A stretch of DNA of 64,000 nucleotides from Alicyclobacillus sp. (GCF_023511815.1 NZ_JAIMAV010000003.1:1-64000), one strand, 5' to 3'; counted from the stretch's first letter, positions 39,289-50,214 are shown. The notes: a model not told the origin generated them from the sequence alone. Numbers and translations: made by a program.

Positions 39289-40190
39289 CGGTTCACGCTC
39301 TCCTCCCAAGCCAGACGGGCCGACCGCGCCTCGGACAACCGTCTGTGCAAGCCGTCTTCATCCGCCTGCTCCAAGATGTCGGCGAACGCCCCGGCCACCT
39401 GCGCCAGCGTGCGCAGGTACGCCGAGACGTGCCATCGATTGTGCATGAGCGTGGGGACCCAGAAATCCGGGGCCGATGCCGCGAGCCGGGTGACGTCGCG
39501 AAATCCGGGCCCGGCCAACTCCCCCCACGCGTCTGCCCGCGGCCCGGCCGTCTCCCGGTACGCGAGCATGGCGGACAACGACGCCAGATGGATGCCGTGG
39601 CTGACGGAGGCCATCGCCCGGTCGTGCTCCTCCGCGCCGGACAGGCGAACGCACCGGGCGCCCGTCCGCTCCAGCCACGGGATGACCGAGGAGGACGCCG
39701 GCCAGCCGTCGAGCACAATCCAGGTCCGGCCGTCGAACAGATCCGCCCTGGCGTGCGCGGGGCCGGACGCGGCCGTGCCCGCCATCGGGTGCGTCGGGGC
39801 GAACACCTCCCCGAGGCCCGCCCGGCGGGCCGCCTCGACAATCGGCCCCTTGACGCTGCAGACGTCCGTCACCCGTTGGGCCAGAGGCGCCACGGCGGAA
39901 AGCATCGCGCACGCGGCATCCACCGGCACGGCGAGCACGGCGAGGGTGTACCGCCCGGACGGGGGGAGGGCTTCCCCCGACGGGTGCGTCTCCGGGGATG
40001 GGAGATGGGCAAACACCTCGGTGAACGCCCCCGTCTCCCGCGCCTGGCGCCTGTGTTGCGGCGACGCCTCCACCCCGTGCACCACCAGGCCGGGGACAGC
40101 GCGCCGCAGGGCCAGCGCGAAGGACGTGCCGATGAGGCCGCAGCCGACCACAAGGATGGATTCCGGTGATGGATGCGCCACGCCGCTCAC
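39285..40190 (-). CDS. tyrA: Prephenate dehydrogenase
   Basis: A 301-residue TyrA that oxidises prephenate on the way to tyrosine. The NAD-binding [46 protein letters not shown] and [13 protein letters not shown] motifs are present. B. subtilis TyrA has a C-terminal ACT domain (about 370 residues); this protein stops before it, so feedback control by tyrosine through ACT is not expected. GTG 40190 overlaps the aroF stop. Confidence 0.93.
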   Translation of the reverse strand: MSGVAHPSPESILVVGCGLIGTSFALALRRAVPGLVVHGVEASPQHRRQARETGAFTEVFAHLPSPETHPSGEALPPSGRYTLAVLAVPVDAACAMLSAVAPLAQRVTDVCSVKGPIVEAARRAGLGEVFAPTHPMAGTAASGPAHARADLFDGRTWIVLDGWPASSSVIPWLERTGARCVRLSGAEEHDRAMASVSHGIHLASLSAMLAYRETAGPRADAWGELAGPGFRDVTRLAASAPDFWVPTLMHNRWHVSAYLRTLAQVAGAFADILEQADEDGLHRRLSEARSARLAWEESVNR

Positions 40191-41224
40191 CGGCCCGGAA
40201 CGTACACGGGGGCTTCGACGCCGTGCACCGCCTCCGCGACGCGCGTGACCTCCTGCACCATGTGATCGAAATCGTCGAGCGTCAGCGACTGTTCGCCGTC
40301 CGAGAGCGCCTCGTGCGGCCGCGGATGCACCTCGACGATGAGGCCGTGCGCGCCGGCCGCGATGCCCGCCCGCGCCATCGCCAGCACGTAGCGGGAATGG
40401 CCGACACCGTGGCTGGGATCGACAATCACCGGCAGGTGGGAGTAGTACTGGACGACCGGCACCGCATTGAGATCCAGGGTGTTGCGGGTGTACTTTTCAA
40501 AGGTCCGGATGCCGCGCTCGCACAGGATCACGTTCCGGTTGCCCTCCGACAGGATGTACTCGGCGGACATCAGCCACTCCTCAATGGTCGCCGACAGCCC
40601 GCGCTTGAGCAACACCGGCTTGTCGGTGCGGCCGACCGCCTTCAGGAGGGGGAAGTTCTGCATATTGCGCGCGCCGATCTGCAGGACGTCGACGTACTCG
40701 AGCATCAGGGGCAGGTTCTCGATGTCCATGACCTCGCTGACCACCGGCAGCCCGGTCTCCTCCCGCGCCTCCGCCAGCAGTTTCAGCCCTTCCTCGCCGA
40801 GGCCCTGGAAGGAGTACGGAGAGGACCGCGGTTTGAAGGCGCCGCCGCGCAGCATGTGTGCCCCGGAACGTTTGACCGCATGGGCGATCTCGAGGATTTG
40901 CTCACGCGATTCGACCGAGCACGGGCCCGCGATGATCACCGGGTCCGCCCCGCCGACGACCACGTCTCCGACCTGGACCAGGGTGTCCTGCGGGTGGAAT
41001 GCGCGGCTGGCGAGTTTGAACGGATTGCTCACCTTGACCACCTTCTCCACGCCGGCCATCGACTCAATCGGCATTCCGAGCACGCGCTCCTTCGGACCGA
41101 TGATGCCGATGATGGTCTTCTCGGCGCCCTGCGACAGATGGGTCTCCAGGCCCTTGCCCTGCAACAGTTGGACGACGGCTTGAATCTCCTCCTGGCGCGC
41201 CCCTTCCTTCATCACCACAATCAT
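40187..41224 (-). CDS. aroF: 3-deoxy-7-phosphoheptulonate (DAHP) synthase, type I-beta
   Basis: A 345-residue DAHP synthase, first step of the shikimate pathway. An N-terminal ferredoxin-like regulatory domain ([18 protein letters not shown], about residues 1-70) precedes the barrel with [35 protein letters not shown] and VDPSHGVGH. This architecture binds tyrosine or phenylalanine in Thermotoga-type enzymes. It sits where B. subtilis has hisC, linking pathway entry to trp-tyr genes. ATG 41224 follows GAGGAGAGGG. Confidence 0.94.
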   Translation of the reverse strand: MIVVMKEGARQEEIQAVVQLLQGKGLETHLSQGAEKTIIGIIGPKERVLGMPIESMAGVEKVVKVSNPFKLASRAFHPQDTLVQVGDVVVGGADPVIIAGPCSVESREQILEIAHAVKRSGAHMLRGGAFKPRSSPYSFQGLGEEGLKLLAEAREETGLPVVSEVMDIENLPLMLEYVDVLQIGARNMQNFPLLKAVGRTDKPVLLKRGLSATIEEWLMSAEYILSEGNRNVILCERGIRTFEKYTRNTLDLNAVPVVQYYSHLPVIVDPSHGVGHSRYVLAMARAGIAAGAHGLIVEVHPRPHEALSDGEQSLTLDDFDHMVQEVTRVAEAVHGVEAPVYVPGR

Positions 41225-41240
41225 TTCTCTCCCTCTCCTC

Positions 41241-42060
41241 TCAGTGTGCGATGTGTGTCGCCGCCGCACCGGCTCTGTGCAGGGCTGCAATCAGTGAACC
41301 GGCAAAGCCGGATACGGAAGCCAACAGGTCGCCTTCGTCTCTCTTTTGTTCAACCCAATCGCCGACGCGCCGGACGAGGGCGCTGCCCACAATCACCCCG
41401 TCGGCGAACCGGGCGATCCGCGCGGCCTGCTCCGGGCTGCTGACGCCAAAACCGACCGCGACGGGGACGTCCGTGAACTGGCGTGCCGTGCGCACCAACT
41501 CCTCCAGCCGCTCGGACATGCGGACGCGCTCACCGGTGACGCCGAGCGACGAGACGCAGTACACGAACCCGCGCGCCTGCCGGCAGATGTCCGCGATGCG
41601 CGCTTCGCCGGAGGTCGGTGCGACCAGCGGCACGAGGGCGATGCCGCACGCATCGGCCACGGCGCGGACCGGTTCGCTCTCCTCAAAGGGCAGGTCCGGG
41701 ATGATCACCCCGTCCGCCCCGGCCGCGCGGGCATCCGAGAAGAACCGCTCAATCCCGTACTGGATCACCGGATTGACATAGGTGAAAAGCACCAATCCCG
41801 CGTCTGTCTCCGGCCGCAGCGCCGCCGCCGCCTCAAACACCTGCGGCAGGCGGAATCCCGCCCGGAGGCTGCGCAGCGCGGACGCCTGAATGACGGGACC
41901 GTCCGCGAGTGGGTCAGAATATGGCGCACCGATTTCGACGATGTCGGCACCCGCCCGCAGCACCGCGCGAAACAGCCGGAGGGATTCGTCGAAGGAAGGG
42001 TCCCCGGCGTTGAGGAACGGAATGAACGCCGCCCGGTCCCCGTGTCGTCGAAATGCCCGT

Positions 42061-42074
<14 letters not shown>
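41241..42074 (-). CDS. trpA: Tryptophan synthase alpha chain
   Basis: A 277-residue TIM barrel releasing indole from indole-3-glycerol phosphate. [10 protein letters not shown], the catalytic Glu in [33 protein letters not shown] with the catalytic Asp, and GFGVSSPEQ are all visible. ATG 42074 lies inside the end of trpB (14-base overlap) after AGGAGGGG. Confidence 0.96.
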
Positions 42075-43313
<1,239 letters not shown>

Positions 43314-43317
<4 letters not shown>

Positions 43318-44042
43318 GGAATCGCCTCCTCGGACGCCTTCAGCCCGGCCGTGATAGCATCGGACCGAATGGCGCGATCGACTTCATCGAGAAATGCCAG
43401 AATTCGGCGGGGGTCCTTCCGTCCGTCCGTCTCCACCCCCGAGGAGACGTCGACGCCCTTCGGGATGAACCACCGAAACAGCTGCGACACGTTGGCGCTG
43501 GTCAGGCCGCCCGCGACCCAGATCGCGGGCAGTGCGGGGGCCAACGACCGGGCCGTCTCGACGGCCTGTGGCAGCACCCGCCAGTCGTAGGTGCGCCCGT
43601 GACCGCCCGTGACGCCCCCCGTCCCTTTCGGCGGCGCGGCATCGAGCAGGAGCGCGTCCGCCTGGCCGGCGAATGCCGCCAGTCGGCGGGCGAGCGCGTC
43701 CATGCGCTCGTCATCCCGGACGGCCAACGACCGCCACACCCGAAGGCCGCTGGCGCGAAGCGCCGCGCACAGGGCCGGGGTCTCCTCGCCGTGCAGCTGC
43801 GCCACCCGAATGCCGCTCTCCTCCGCCACGCGGAGGATCTCCTCCCGGGAGGCGTTGACGAATACGCCGACCGGCTCCGCGCGCCCGGCGAGATCGTCAA
43901 TCATCCGCCGCGCCAGTTTGGGTGCGACATACCGCCGGCTCTCGGCGACAAACACCCATCCGACGTGGGTGACCCGCGGATGGTCGGTGAACGACAGGTC
44001 GTCCCCGGGCTGCAACCCGCAGATCTTCACCTCGACCGTCAT
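43314..44042 (-). CDS. trpF: Phosphoribosylanthranilate isomerase
   Basis: A 242-residue TIM barrel. VEVKICGL carries the catalytic Cys, VGVFVN and VAQLHGEE follow, and [13 protein letters not shown] and [11 protein letters not shown] complete the active site. The LDAAPP form is slightly unusual (LLDS is common). ATG 44042 overlaps trpC by 4 bases. Confidence 0.95.
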
Positions 44043-44848
44043 GGTGCGCCCGCTCCGCTTGGCAGCGGCACGCGAAAGCTGGTCAACCGTTCGGCGACCT
44101 CGTCCTCGCCGCCCGCGCGCATCAGCGACTCCCCGACCAGAATGCCGCGGGCCCCGTACGCGGCCATCCGGGCCGCGTCCTCCGCGGTGTGGACGCCGCT
44201 CTCCCCGATGACCAACGTCCCCGCCGGGACCTGCGACAGGACGATGCGCGTGGTCTCCAACGAGACCTCGAACGTCCGCAGGTCGCGGTTGTTCACGCCC
44301 AGCACCGACGGCTCGGCCGCCAGCGCGGCATCCAGTTCGTGCACGTCGTGGACCTCAATCAGCGTGTCGAGCCCGAGCGACCGCCCGTAGGCCGCCAGTT
44401 CCCGCAGCCGTTCTTTCGAGAGCGCGGCGCAGATGAGCAGGATGGCGTCCGCTCCCGCGGCGCGGGCCTCATCCACCTGCACCTCGTCGAGGATGAAGTC
44501 CTTGCGCAAAACCGGCAGCCGGACCCGGTCGCGAACCGCCATCAGGTCGGCGATGGAGCCCTGGAAATACACCTCATCCGTCAGCACGGAGATGGCGGCC
44601 GCCCCCGCCCGTTCGTACACCGCGGCGGTGGCAGCGGGGTGGAACACCGGCGCGATCAACCCCTTCGACGGGCTCGCCCGCTTCACTTCCGCAATCACGG
44701 CGAGACCGGGGGCCTCGGCGATGGCCCGGGCGAATCCCCGGCAGGGCGGCATGGCCTGCGCGCGTTCCCGCAGCTCCGCCGCCCGCGGGCGCAACCGCCG
44801 CACCTCTTCTCGTTTGGTCTCCAGGATGCGCTCCAGAAATCCGCTCAC
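44039..44848 (-). CDS. trpC: Indole-3-glycerol phosphate synthase
   Basis: A 269-residue TIM barrel. VIAEVKRASPSKGLI contains the catalytic Glu and Lys; LPVLRKDFILDEVQV, GVNNRDLRTFEV and VIGESGVHTAEDA are the remaining active-site strands. GTG 44848 overlaps the trpD stop. Confidence 0.96.
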   Translation of the reverse strand: MSGFLERILETKREEVRRLRPRAAELRERAQAMPPCRGFARAIAEAPGLAVIAEVKRASPSKGLIAPVFHPAATAAVYERAGAAAISVLTDEVYFQGSIADLMAVRDRVRLPVLRKDFILDEVQVDEARAAGADAILLICAALSKERLRELAAYGRSLGLDTLIEVHDVHELDAALAAEPSVLGVNNRDLRTFEVSLETTRIVLSQVPAGTLVIGESGVHTAEDAARMAAYGARGILVGESLMRAGGEDEVAERLTSFRVPLPSGAGAP

Positions 44849-45885
44849 TGCGCCACCTCCTCGCGATGATACCGGTGCGTGGCCTCGACAAACCGCGACA
44901 GCGCAGCCGCAGCGTCGCCCGAGTCCAGCGCCGCCTGCGCAAGGCGCACCCCGTCGGCGATGGAGTCCGCCCGGCCGGCCACGTGCAGGACGGCGCCCGC
45001 GTTCAGGACCACGACGTCGCGAGCGGGTCCCGTCTCTCCCTCGAGCACACGGCGGATGATGGAGGCGTTGTGGGCCGCATCACCGCCGGCCAACGCCGCG
45101 AGCCCCGCGCGACGCAACCCGAAATCTTCTGGAACCACGGTGTACGTGCGCACCCGGCCGTCCCGGACCTCGGCGATGAGCGTCTCGCCCTGCAGGGAGA
45201 TCTCGTCGATCCCGCCGTCCCCATGCACCACCAGGGCGTGCGTGGTGCCGAGCCGGTTGAGCGCCTCCGCCACCTTGTCGACCAGATCCGCCCGATAGAC
45301 GCCGAGCACCTGCCGCCTGGCCCCGGCCGGATTGGTCAGGGGGCCGAGGATGTTGAAGATGGTCCGAAACCCGAGCTGTTTGCGCGGTTCGGCGGCGTGT
45401 TTCATCGCCGGGTGGTATGCCTGAGCGAACAGAAAGCACAGGTTCGTCTCCTCGAGGCACGCCAGCGCCTCCTCGGCCGACAGTTGGATGGCCGCCCCGA
45501 GCTCGTGGAGCACGTCCGCACTGCCGCTTCGGCTGGACACCGCGCGGTTCCCGTGCTTCGCGACCGGCACGCCGCACGCGGCGGCCACGATGGCCGCGGC
45601 GGTCGAGATGTTGAACGTCTGGCCGCCGTCGCCCCCCGTGCCGCAGGTGTCGACCACGTCCAGGCCGGTGTCGAGCCGCACACTGTGCGCGCGCATGGCG
45701 CGGGCAAAGCCGACAATCTCGGAGACCGCCTCTCCGCGCACCGCCATCGCCGCCAGCAGACCGGCGGTCTGAACGGCGGTGACGCGCCCCTCCATCAACT
45801 CGTGCATGAACCGTTCGGCCGCGTCCTCATCCAGCGCGCGTCCCTGGGATACCTGTTGCAGGACGTCTCTCACCAATGTGCTCAT
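44845..45885 (-). CDS. trpD: Anthranilate phosphoribosyltransferase
   Basis: A 346-residue enzyme joining anthranilate to PRPP. VDTCGTGGDGGQTFNISTAAA binds PRPP; KHGNRAVSSRSGSADVLHELG and FNILGPLTNPAG are family hallmarks. It is the first gene after the TRAP leader; trpE, which holds this place in B. subtilis, is missing. ATG 45885 follows GAGAGGAG. Confidence 0.96.
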   Translation of the reverse strand: MSTLVRDVLQQVSQGRALDEDAAERFMHELMEGRVTAVQTAGLLAAMAVRGEAVSEIVGFARAMRAHSVRLDTGLDVVDTCGTGGDGGQTFNISTAAAIVAAACGVPVAKHGNRAVSSRSGSADVLHELGAAIQLSAEEALACLEETNLCFLFAQAYHPAMKHAAEPRKQLGFRTIFNILGPLTNPAGARRQVLGVYRADLVDKVAEALNRLGTTHALVVHGDGGIDEISLQGETLIAEVRDGRVRTYTVVPEDFGLRRAGLAALAGGDAAHNASIIRRVLEGETGPARDVVVLNAGAVLHVAGRADSIADGVRLAQAALDSGDAAAALSRFVEATHRYHREEVAQ

Positions 45886-45960
45886 CTGGCTCTGCTCCTC
45901 TCCACTGAACTCGCGGGCGTGCGTGTGACCGGGCGGCGAATCGTACCGGCGTTTCTGGGT

Positions 45961-46001
45961 AATAAAAAATCCACACGGTAGGAGAGCTTCCTATCCTGCG
46001 G
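45961..46001 (-). terminator. trp attenuator terminator
   Basis: On the minus strand CCGCAGGATAGGA (46001-45989) pairs with TCCTACCGTGTGG (45983-45971) with two mismatches around a 5-base loop; ATTTTTTATT follows. It is 76 bases before trpD. GCTCTC in the loop and 3' arm is complementary to GAGAGC inside the TRAP site, a possible antiterminator. Confidence 0.8.
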
Positions 46002-46056
46002 ATGGTCAAAGCCGATGACGATACACGGACCCCGACAACGCGAGGTCACCGCTTGG

Positions 46057-46115
46057 CTCCACTCAGCTCCGCTCCGCTCAACTCACTCCGCTCTCAACTC
46101 AACCAAACTCTGCTC
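46057..46115 (-). promoter_or_regulatory. TRAP (MtrB) RNA-binding site in the trp leader
   Basis: The leader RNA carries eleven GAG triplets in 59 bases, most exactly 5 bases apart (plus-strand CTC starting at 46057, 46062, 46067, 46072, 46077, 46082, 46086, 46091, 46098, 46108, 46113); one grid position holds UGG. Eleven GAG/UAG triplets with 2-base spacers is the known binding site of the 11-subunit tryptophan-activated TRAP ring. TRAP bound here would favour the downstream terminator when tryptophan is abundant. Confidence 0.9.
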
Positions 46116-46137
46116 TTGTCATTGCGATATATGAGGA

Positions 46138-46166
46138 ATCATACGGGAAGCCCGGTCATTCGTCAA
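46138..46166 (-). promoter_or_regulatory. Sigma-A promoter of the trp operon
   Basis: On the minus strand TTGACG (46161-46166), 17 bases, TATGAT (46138-46143). Transcription would start near 46131, 16 bases before the first GAG triplet. The 467-base gap 45886-46352 is thus a regulatory leader with no gene. Confidence 0.8.
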
Positions 46167-46352
46167 TACACAATCGCCCGCATTGCGCCCCGACGAACCC
46201 CATTTCCAACCCCGTATCGCGGCACCGCCCCCATGGCGCGGTCACCGACAGCGGCACCTCTCCCATGGCGCGGTCACCGACAGCGGCGCCGCGCCAGGAC
46301 ATCCCGCTGGCGCGGCGCACCCGACGGCGGTCCCGCCGGACTCCGGGGGGCA

Positions 46353-46754
46353 TCAGGCTCCGCCCGAAGCGTTTTTCTGCGCGTGTTCCACCATGTCCGG
46401 GCGCAGCGCCACCGCTTCGCCCAGGTACATGTGGACCATCTCCTCCTGGCGGCGCTCCGTGTTCACATGAAGGAGAAGCCGGATGCAGCGCGGCATGGAC
46501 CCCGGCACCGCCAATTCGGTGGCGCACATCAGCGGAACCCATTGCCACCCGTCGATGCTGCGCACCGCCTTGGCCGGGAAGTCGGCGTTCAAATCGGGCG
46601 TCATCGTCAGCATCACGCTGGCGACGTCGTCGGGCGCCAGTTGATTCGCCTCAATCACGGCCAGCATCAGCTCCCGCGTGGCCCGAAAGATCTCCTCCGG
46701 CGTGTTTTCCGCCGCGGTCGTCGCCCCGCGCACCCCGCGCACCACTTTCGTCAT
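46353..46754 (-). CDS. aroH: Chorismate mutase, AroH type
   Basis: A 133-residue monofunctional chorismate mutase of the B. subtilis AroH fold, converting chorismate to prephenate. VRGVRGATTAAENTPEEI contains the active-site Arg; MLTMTPDLNADFPAKAVR and CIRLLLHVNT are typical. ATG 46754 overlaps aroB by 4 bases. It ends about 190 bases before the trp promoter. Confidence 0.95.
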   Translation of the reverse strand: MTKVVRGVRGATTAAENTPEEIFRATRELMLAVIEANQLAPDDVASVMLTMTPDLNADFPAKAVRSIDGWQWVPLMCATELAVPGSMPRCIRLLLHVNTERRQEEMVHMYLGEAVALRPDMVEHAQKNASGGA

Positions 46755-47851
46755 GTCCGCCTCTCCTCCATCTCCTGCCACACGGCGGTGACCAGCGTCT
46801 CCGGAACGCCCCGGGCCACCTCGACCCGGCCAATCCCCCGGGGCAGCGCGAACGTCAGACCGCCGTGCGTGTGCTTTTTGTCCAATCGAAGAGCCGCCCA
46901 GACCGCGTCCGACGGGATGTCCTTGGGTGGCGTCACCGGCAATCCGTGCCGGCGAAAGGCCTCCACCACCCGATCCCGTTCGGCCGTGGCCAGCCATCCC
47001 ATGCGCACCGCCAGGTGGGACTCCAGGCAGATGCCGATGGCCACCGCCTCGCCGTGATTCAGCCGATAGCCGGACGCGTGCTCCACGGCGTGGCCGAAGG
47101 TGTGCCCGAGATTGAGTGTCATCCGCAGCGCCGATTCGTGCTCGTCCGCCTCCACCACCCGAATCTTCACCTGGCAGGCCTGCGCCACCATCCGTTCGGC
47201 CGCCAGCGAGCCCGGATACGTCGCGCACGGTTCGGCCTCCAGCGCCGCGAACAGGTCCGGGTCGCCGATGATGCCGTGCTTGAGCACCTCGGCCATCCCG
47301 CCTCGCCACTCCCGCGGCGGCAGGGATGCGAGCGTCGCCACGTCGTAGATCACGGCCGTCGGGTGGTGGAAGGCGCCGACCAGATTCTTGGCCTCCGCCA
47401 GGTTGACCCCGACCTTTCCCCCGATGCTGCTGTCGTGCGCCAACAGAGTGGTCGGGACCTGGACGAACCGCACCCCGCGCTGGTAGGTGGCCGCGGCGAA
47501 CCCCGCGAGATCCCCCACGACGCCGCCGCCGACCGCGACCACCAGGCCGTCCCGCTGCACACCCGCCCGCAGCAACTCACGGTACAGGTGCTCCGTCATC
47601 GCCAGCGACTTGGTCGCGTCGCCCGGCGGGACACGGGTGATGGAGGACGGGATGCCGGATGCGGCCAGGCTCTCGGCGACGGTGTCCGCGTAGCCCAGGG
47701 ATGCCACGTGATCGTCCGTCACCACCAGCGCGCGCACGCCCGGTTTCACCCCCGACCCGCCAAGCAGGTCCCCCACGCGCGCCAACAGCCCCGTGCCGAT
47801 GTGAACCGGGTAGCGTGCGGTCGGTGTCCGCACGTCGAGCTGGGTCGTCAC
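46751..47851 (-). CDS. aroB: 3-dehydroquinate synthase
   Basis: A 366-residue NAD- and zinc-dependent enzyme. VAVGGGVVGDLAGFAAATYQRG binds NAD; VPTTLLAHDSSIGGKVGVN, the zinc ligands in EADEHESALRMTLNLGHTFGHAVE and NHGEAVAIG are intact. GTG 47851 overlaps the aroC stop (GTGA). Confidence 0.96.
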   Translation of the reverse strand: MTTQLDVRTPTARYPVHIGTGLLARVGDLLGGSGVKPGVRALVVTDDHVASLGYADTVAESLAASGIPSSITRVPPGDATKSLAMTEHLYRELLRAGVQRDGLVVAVGGGVVGDLAGFAAATYQRGVRFVQVPTTLLAHDSSIGGKVGVNLAEAKNLVGAFHHPTAVIYDVATLASLPPREWRGGMAEVLKHGIIGDPDLFAALEAEPCATYPGSLAAERMVAQACQVKIRVVEADEHESALRMTLNLGHTFGHAVEHASGYRLNHGEAVAIGICLESHLAVRMGWLATAERDRVVEAFRRHGLPVTPPKDIPSDAVWAALRLDKKHTHGGLTFALPRGIGRVEVARGVPETLVTAVWQEMEERRT

Positions 47852-49005
47852 CGTTTCGCCACCCGCTCTCGGTACAGGCGCACGTGGTCCTCCATCTGGG
47901 CGATGGAGTCCCCGCCGAATTTTTCCATGAACGCCTCGGCCACGACCCAGGCGGCGACGTTCTCTCCGACCACCGAGGCGGCGGGCACCGCGCAATAGTC
48001 GGAACGCTCGACGGCGGCGGGTTCAGGCGCCTTGGTCCGCATGTCCACGCTCATCAGGGGGGTGTACAGGGTCGAGATGGGTTTCATCGCGACGCGCAGG
48101 ACAATCGGCTCTCCGTTGGTGACGCCGCCCTCCAATCCGCCCGCGCCGTTGGTCGGCCGCAGATAACGCGATCCGTCGTGCAGGATGGCGTCGTGCACCT
48201 GCGATCCGAACCGGTGCGCCGCCTCGAAGCCGAGGCCAATCTCGACACCCTTGATGGCCTGGATGCTCATGAGGGCGCCGGCCAGACGTCCGTCCAACCG
48301 CCGGTCCGGATGCGCGTAGCTGCCCAGGCCCACCGGACATCCCCGCACGATGATCTCAAACACGCCGCCCACGGTGTCCCCTTTGGCCTTGGCCTCGTCG
48401 ATCTTGGCCACCATCCGCTGGCTGGCCTCCGGATCCGCGCAGCGGACCGGTGAGCTCTCGGCCGCCCGGATGAGATCCTCCCACGTGTCCGGGACGTCCT
48501 GGGCCCGCTCACCGCCGATCTCGACGACGTGCGCGGTCAGGGTGATGCCGAAGTATTCCAACAGCTGGCGCGCCAGTGCGCCGGCCGCCACCAGCGTCGC
48601 CGTGTTGCGGGCGCTCGCGCGTTCCAGAACGTTGCGGATGTCCTCGTGATCGTACTTGATGGCCCCGGCGAGGTCCGCGTGGCCGGGCCGCGGCCGCGTG
48701 ACCTGCTTCAGCTGCTCCGGCGGGGCGTCCCAAACCGCCATCTTCTCCGTCCAGTGCGAGAAGTCGCGGTTCTGAATGTGCATCGTGATGGGCGTGCCGA
48801 GGGTCCTGCCAAAGCGGATGCCGCTGGTGACCTCCACCCGGTCGCTCTCAATCTGCTGCCGCCGGCCGCGCCCGTACCCCTGTTGGCGCCGCCGCAACTG
48901 CTCGTCAATCTTGTCCCGCGACACCGGCAGGTTGCTCGGGAACCCCTCCACAATCACCGTCAGCCCGGGGCCGTGGGACTCCCCCGCGGTCAGGTAACGT
49001 ATCAT
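47848..49005 (-). CDS. aroC: Chorismate synthase
   Basis: A 385-residue FMN-dependent enzyme, last step to chorismate. MIRYLTAGESHGPGL, the RGRRQQIESDRVEV segment, RPRPGHADLAGAIKY, ERASARNTA and the C-terminal SDYCAVPAASVVGE are present. The third ATG (49005), 9 bases after GAGG, is favoured. First gene of the aromatic supraoperon (aroF in older B. subtilis naming). Confidence 0.96.
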   Translation of the reverse strand: MIRYLTAGESHGPGLTVIVEGFPSNLPVSRDKIDEQLRRRQQGYGRGRRQQIESDRVEVTSGIRFGRTLGTPITMHIQNRDFSHWTEKMAVWDAPPEQLKQVTRPRPGHADLAGAIKYDHEDIRNVLERASARNTATLVAAGALARQLLEYFGITLTAHVVEIGGERAQDVPDTWEDLIRAAESSPVRCADPEASQRMVAKIDEAKAKGDTVGGVFEIIVRGCPVGLGSYAHPDRRLDGRLAGALMSIQAIKGVEIGLGFEAAHRFGSQVHDAILHDGSRYLRPTNGAGGLEGGVTNGEPIVLRVAMKPISTLYTPLMSVDMRTKAPEPAAVERSDYCAVPAASVVGENVAAWVVAEAFMEKFGGDSIAQMEDHVRLYRERVAKR

Positions 49006-49105
49006 GGCCATCCGCCTCTCTCGGTTGCTCAGGTTGAAATGGTGGAAATGAACGGCCGCAGGGCGTGCGCGTGCGAGACGCCCGTCCAAGCCGCAAAGAA
49101 TTTGG

Positions 49106-49120
49106 GTGCTATTATAGCAC
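49106..49120 (-). promoter_or_regulatory. Putative aroC promoter -10 within a palindrome
   Basis: The minus strand reads GTGCTATAATAGCAC: a TATAAT hexamer (49116-49111) inside a 7-bp palindrome with one central base, 101 bases before aroC. The -35 is poor. A protein binding the palindrome could block the promoter. Confidence 0.45.
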
Positions 49121-49215
49121 GGATCCCGCCCCGGCCGGAGGCCGGATTCGTCGCCTGCGCACCCGCGCCGGGGCGGGGGCGGATGGGTGCATCGCCCCGC
49201 CGCCCCGTCCCGGTT

Positions 49216-50214
49216 TCACCACGACGCGGCCGCCGCCACGACCCAGCGCACGGCCGCATCGAGATCGCGAAGGTCGATGACCTGCATCATTCCGCTCCGG
49301 CGCGCCGGGTACGACACGCCGCCGACCTTGACCCCGGCCTGCGACAGCTGCACCGCGCCGGCATCCGACTGACCGCGCGGCCAGACCTCGTACTGGATCT
49401 CAACGCCCGCCCGGCGGGCGCTCTCCTCCAGGTGATGCTTGACGTCGAGCGGCACCACCGCCGTGCCGTCCATCACCTTGAGGGCCGGGCCCTGTCCGAG
49501 CCGAAGCGCCATCCGCGGCGCCTCCGGCATGTCTCCGGCCGGAGCGGCGTCCACGACGATCGCCAGGTCGGGCTCCAACTGATACGCCGCCGTCCCCGCG
49601 CCGCGGGAGCCGACCGCCTGCTGTGCGGTGAACACCACCGACACCTTCCTTCCCATGGCCGCCAGCCGCAAAAACGCCTCCGCCGCGACGGCGCACCCCG
49701 CCCGGTTGTCGAGCGCCCGGCCGGCCAGGCGGTGCGGGCCCATCTCCACCACGGGTGATTGCACCACACCGGCCGTGCCGAGCGGAACCAGGCGCTGTGC
49801 CTCCGCCTGTGACGCCGCTCCGACGTCGACAAACAGGTGCTCGAACCCGACGTCCTGTGGTTTCACCCGGCTCTCGACTCCGACGACACCCGTGACCCCG
49901 TTGGTGAACTGCACCATCCGGCCGACCAGCGCCTCGGCCGGGACATCGCCGATGGCGATGAGCCGCAGGAATCCCTGTTCGTCCGCGTGGATGGCCATCA
50001 CCCCCGGTTCGTCCGCGTGGGCCACCAGCACCACGTGCTTCCCTTCCCCCGCCTTCGTCGCGATCGCGTTGCCGAGCGCATCCACCCGCACCGTGTCCGC
50101 CGCGGCGCGGATGGCGCCAAGGAGCGCCTCCCGCACCTGTCCCTCGCTTCCCGACGGGGCGACCACCTCCGCCCAGTGGAGAATCCGCGCCTTCAGGCCA
50201 CCGATGTCCGTCAC
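49216..50214 (-). CDS. M42 peptidase-like protein, probably inactive
   Basis: A 332-residue M42 (glutamyl aminopeptidase/TET) family member. The fold and some metal ligands remain (VAHADEPGVM; ALDNRAGCAV; VVDAAPAGD), but the catalytic QEE motif reads QQA (FTAQQAVGSRG) and the C-terminal His ligand (RYIH in its neighbours) is replaced in SYPARRSGMMQV. It probably cannot hydrolyse peptides and may be a structural or regulatory partner of the two active paralogues upstream. GTG 50214 overlaps the preceding gene by 4 bases. Confidence 0.85.
   Translation of the reverse strand: MTDIGGLKARILHWAEVVAPSGSEGQVREALLGAIRAAADTVRVDALGNAIATKAGEGKHVVLVAHADEPGVMAIHADEQGFLRLIAIGDVPAEALVGRMVQFTNGVTGVVGVESRVKPQDVGFEHLFVDVGAASQAEAQRLVPLGTAGVVQSPVVEMGPHRLAGRALDNRAGCAVAAEAFLRLAAMGRKVSVVFTAQQAVGSRGAGTAAYQLEPDLAIVVDAAPAGDMPEAPRMALRLGQGPALKVMDGTAVVPLDVKHHLEESARRAGVEIQYEVWPRGQSDAGAVQLSQAGVKVGGVSYPARRSGMMQVIDLRDLDAAVRWVVAAAASW

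Noticed and set aside
46057-46115. CTC/GAG repeats as a simple-sequence microsatellite
   Set aside because: The 5-base grid, eleven triplets and the position between a promoter and an attenuator terminator match a TRAP site.
46002-47057. Plus-strand ORF of 351 codons over the trp leader and aroH/aroB
   Set aside because: It covers the promoter, TRAP site and terminator of the trp operon and has no recognisable product.
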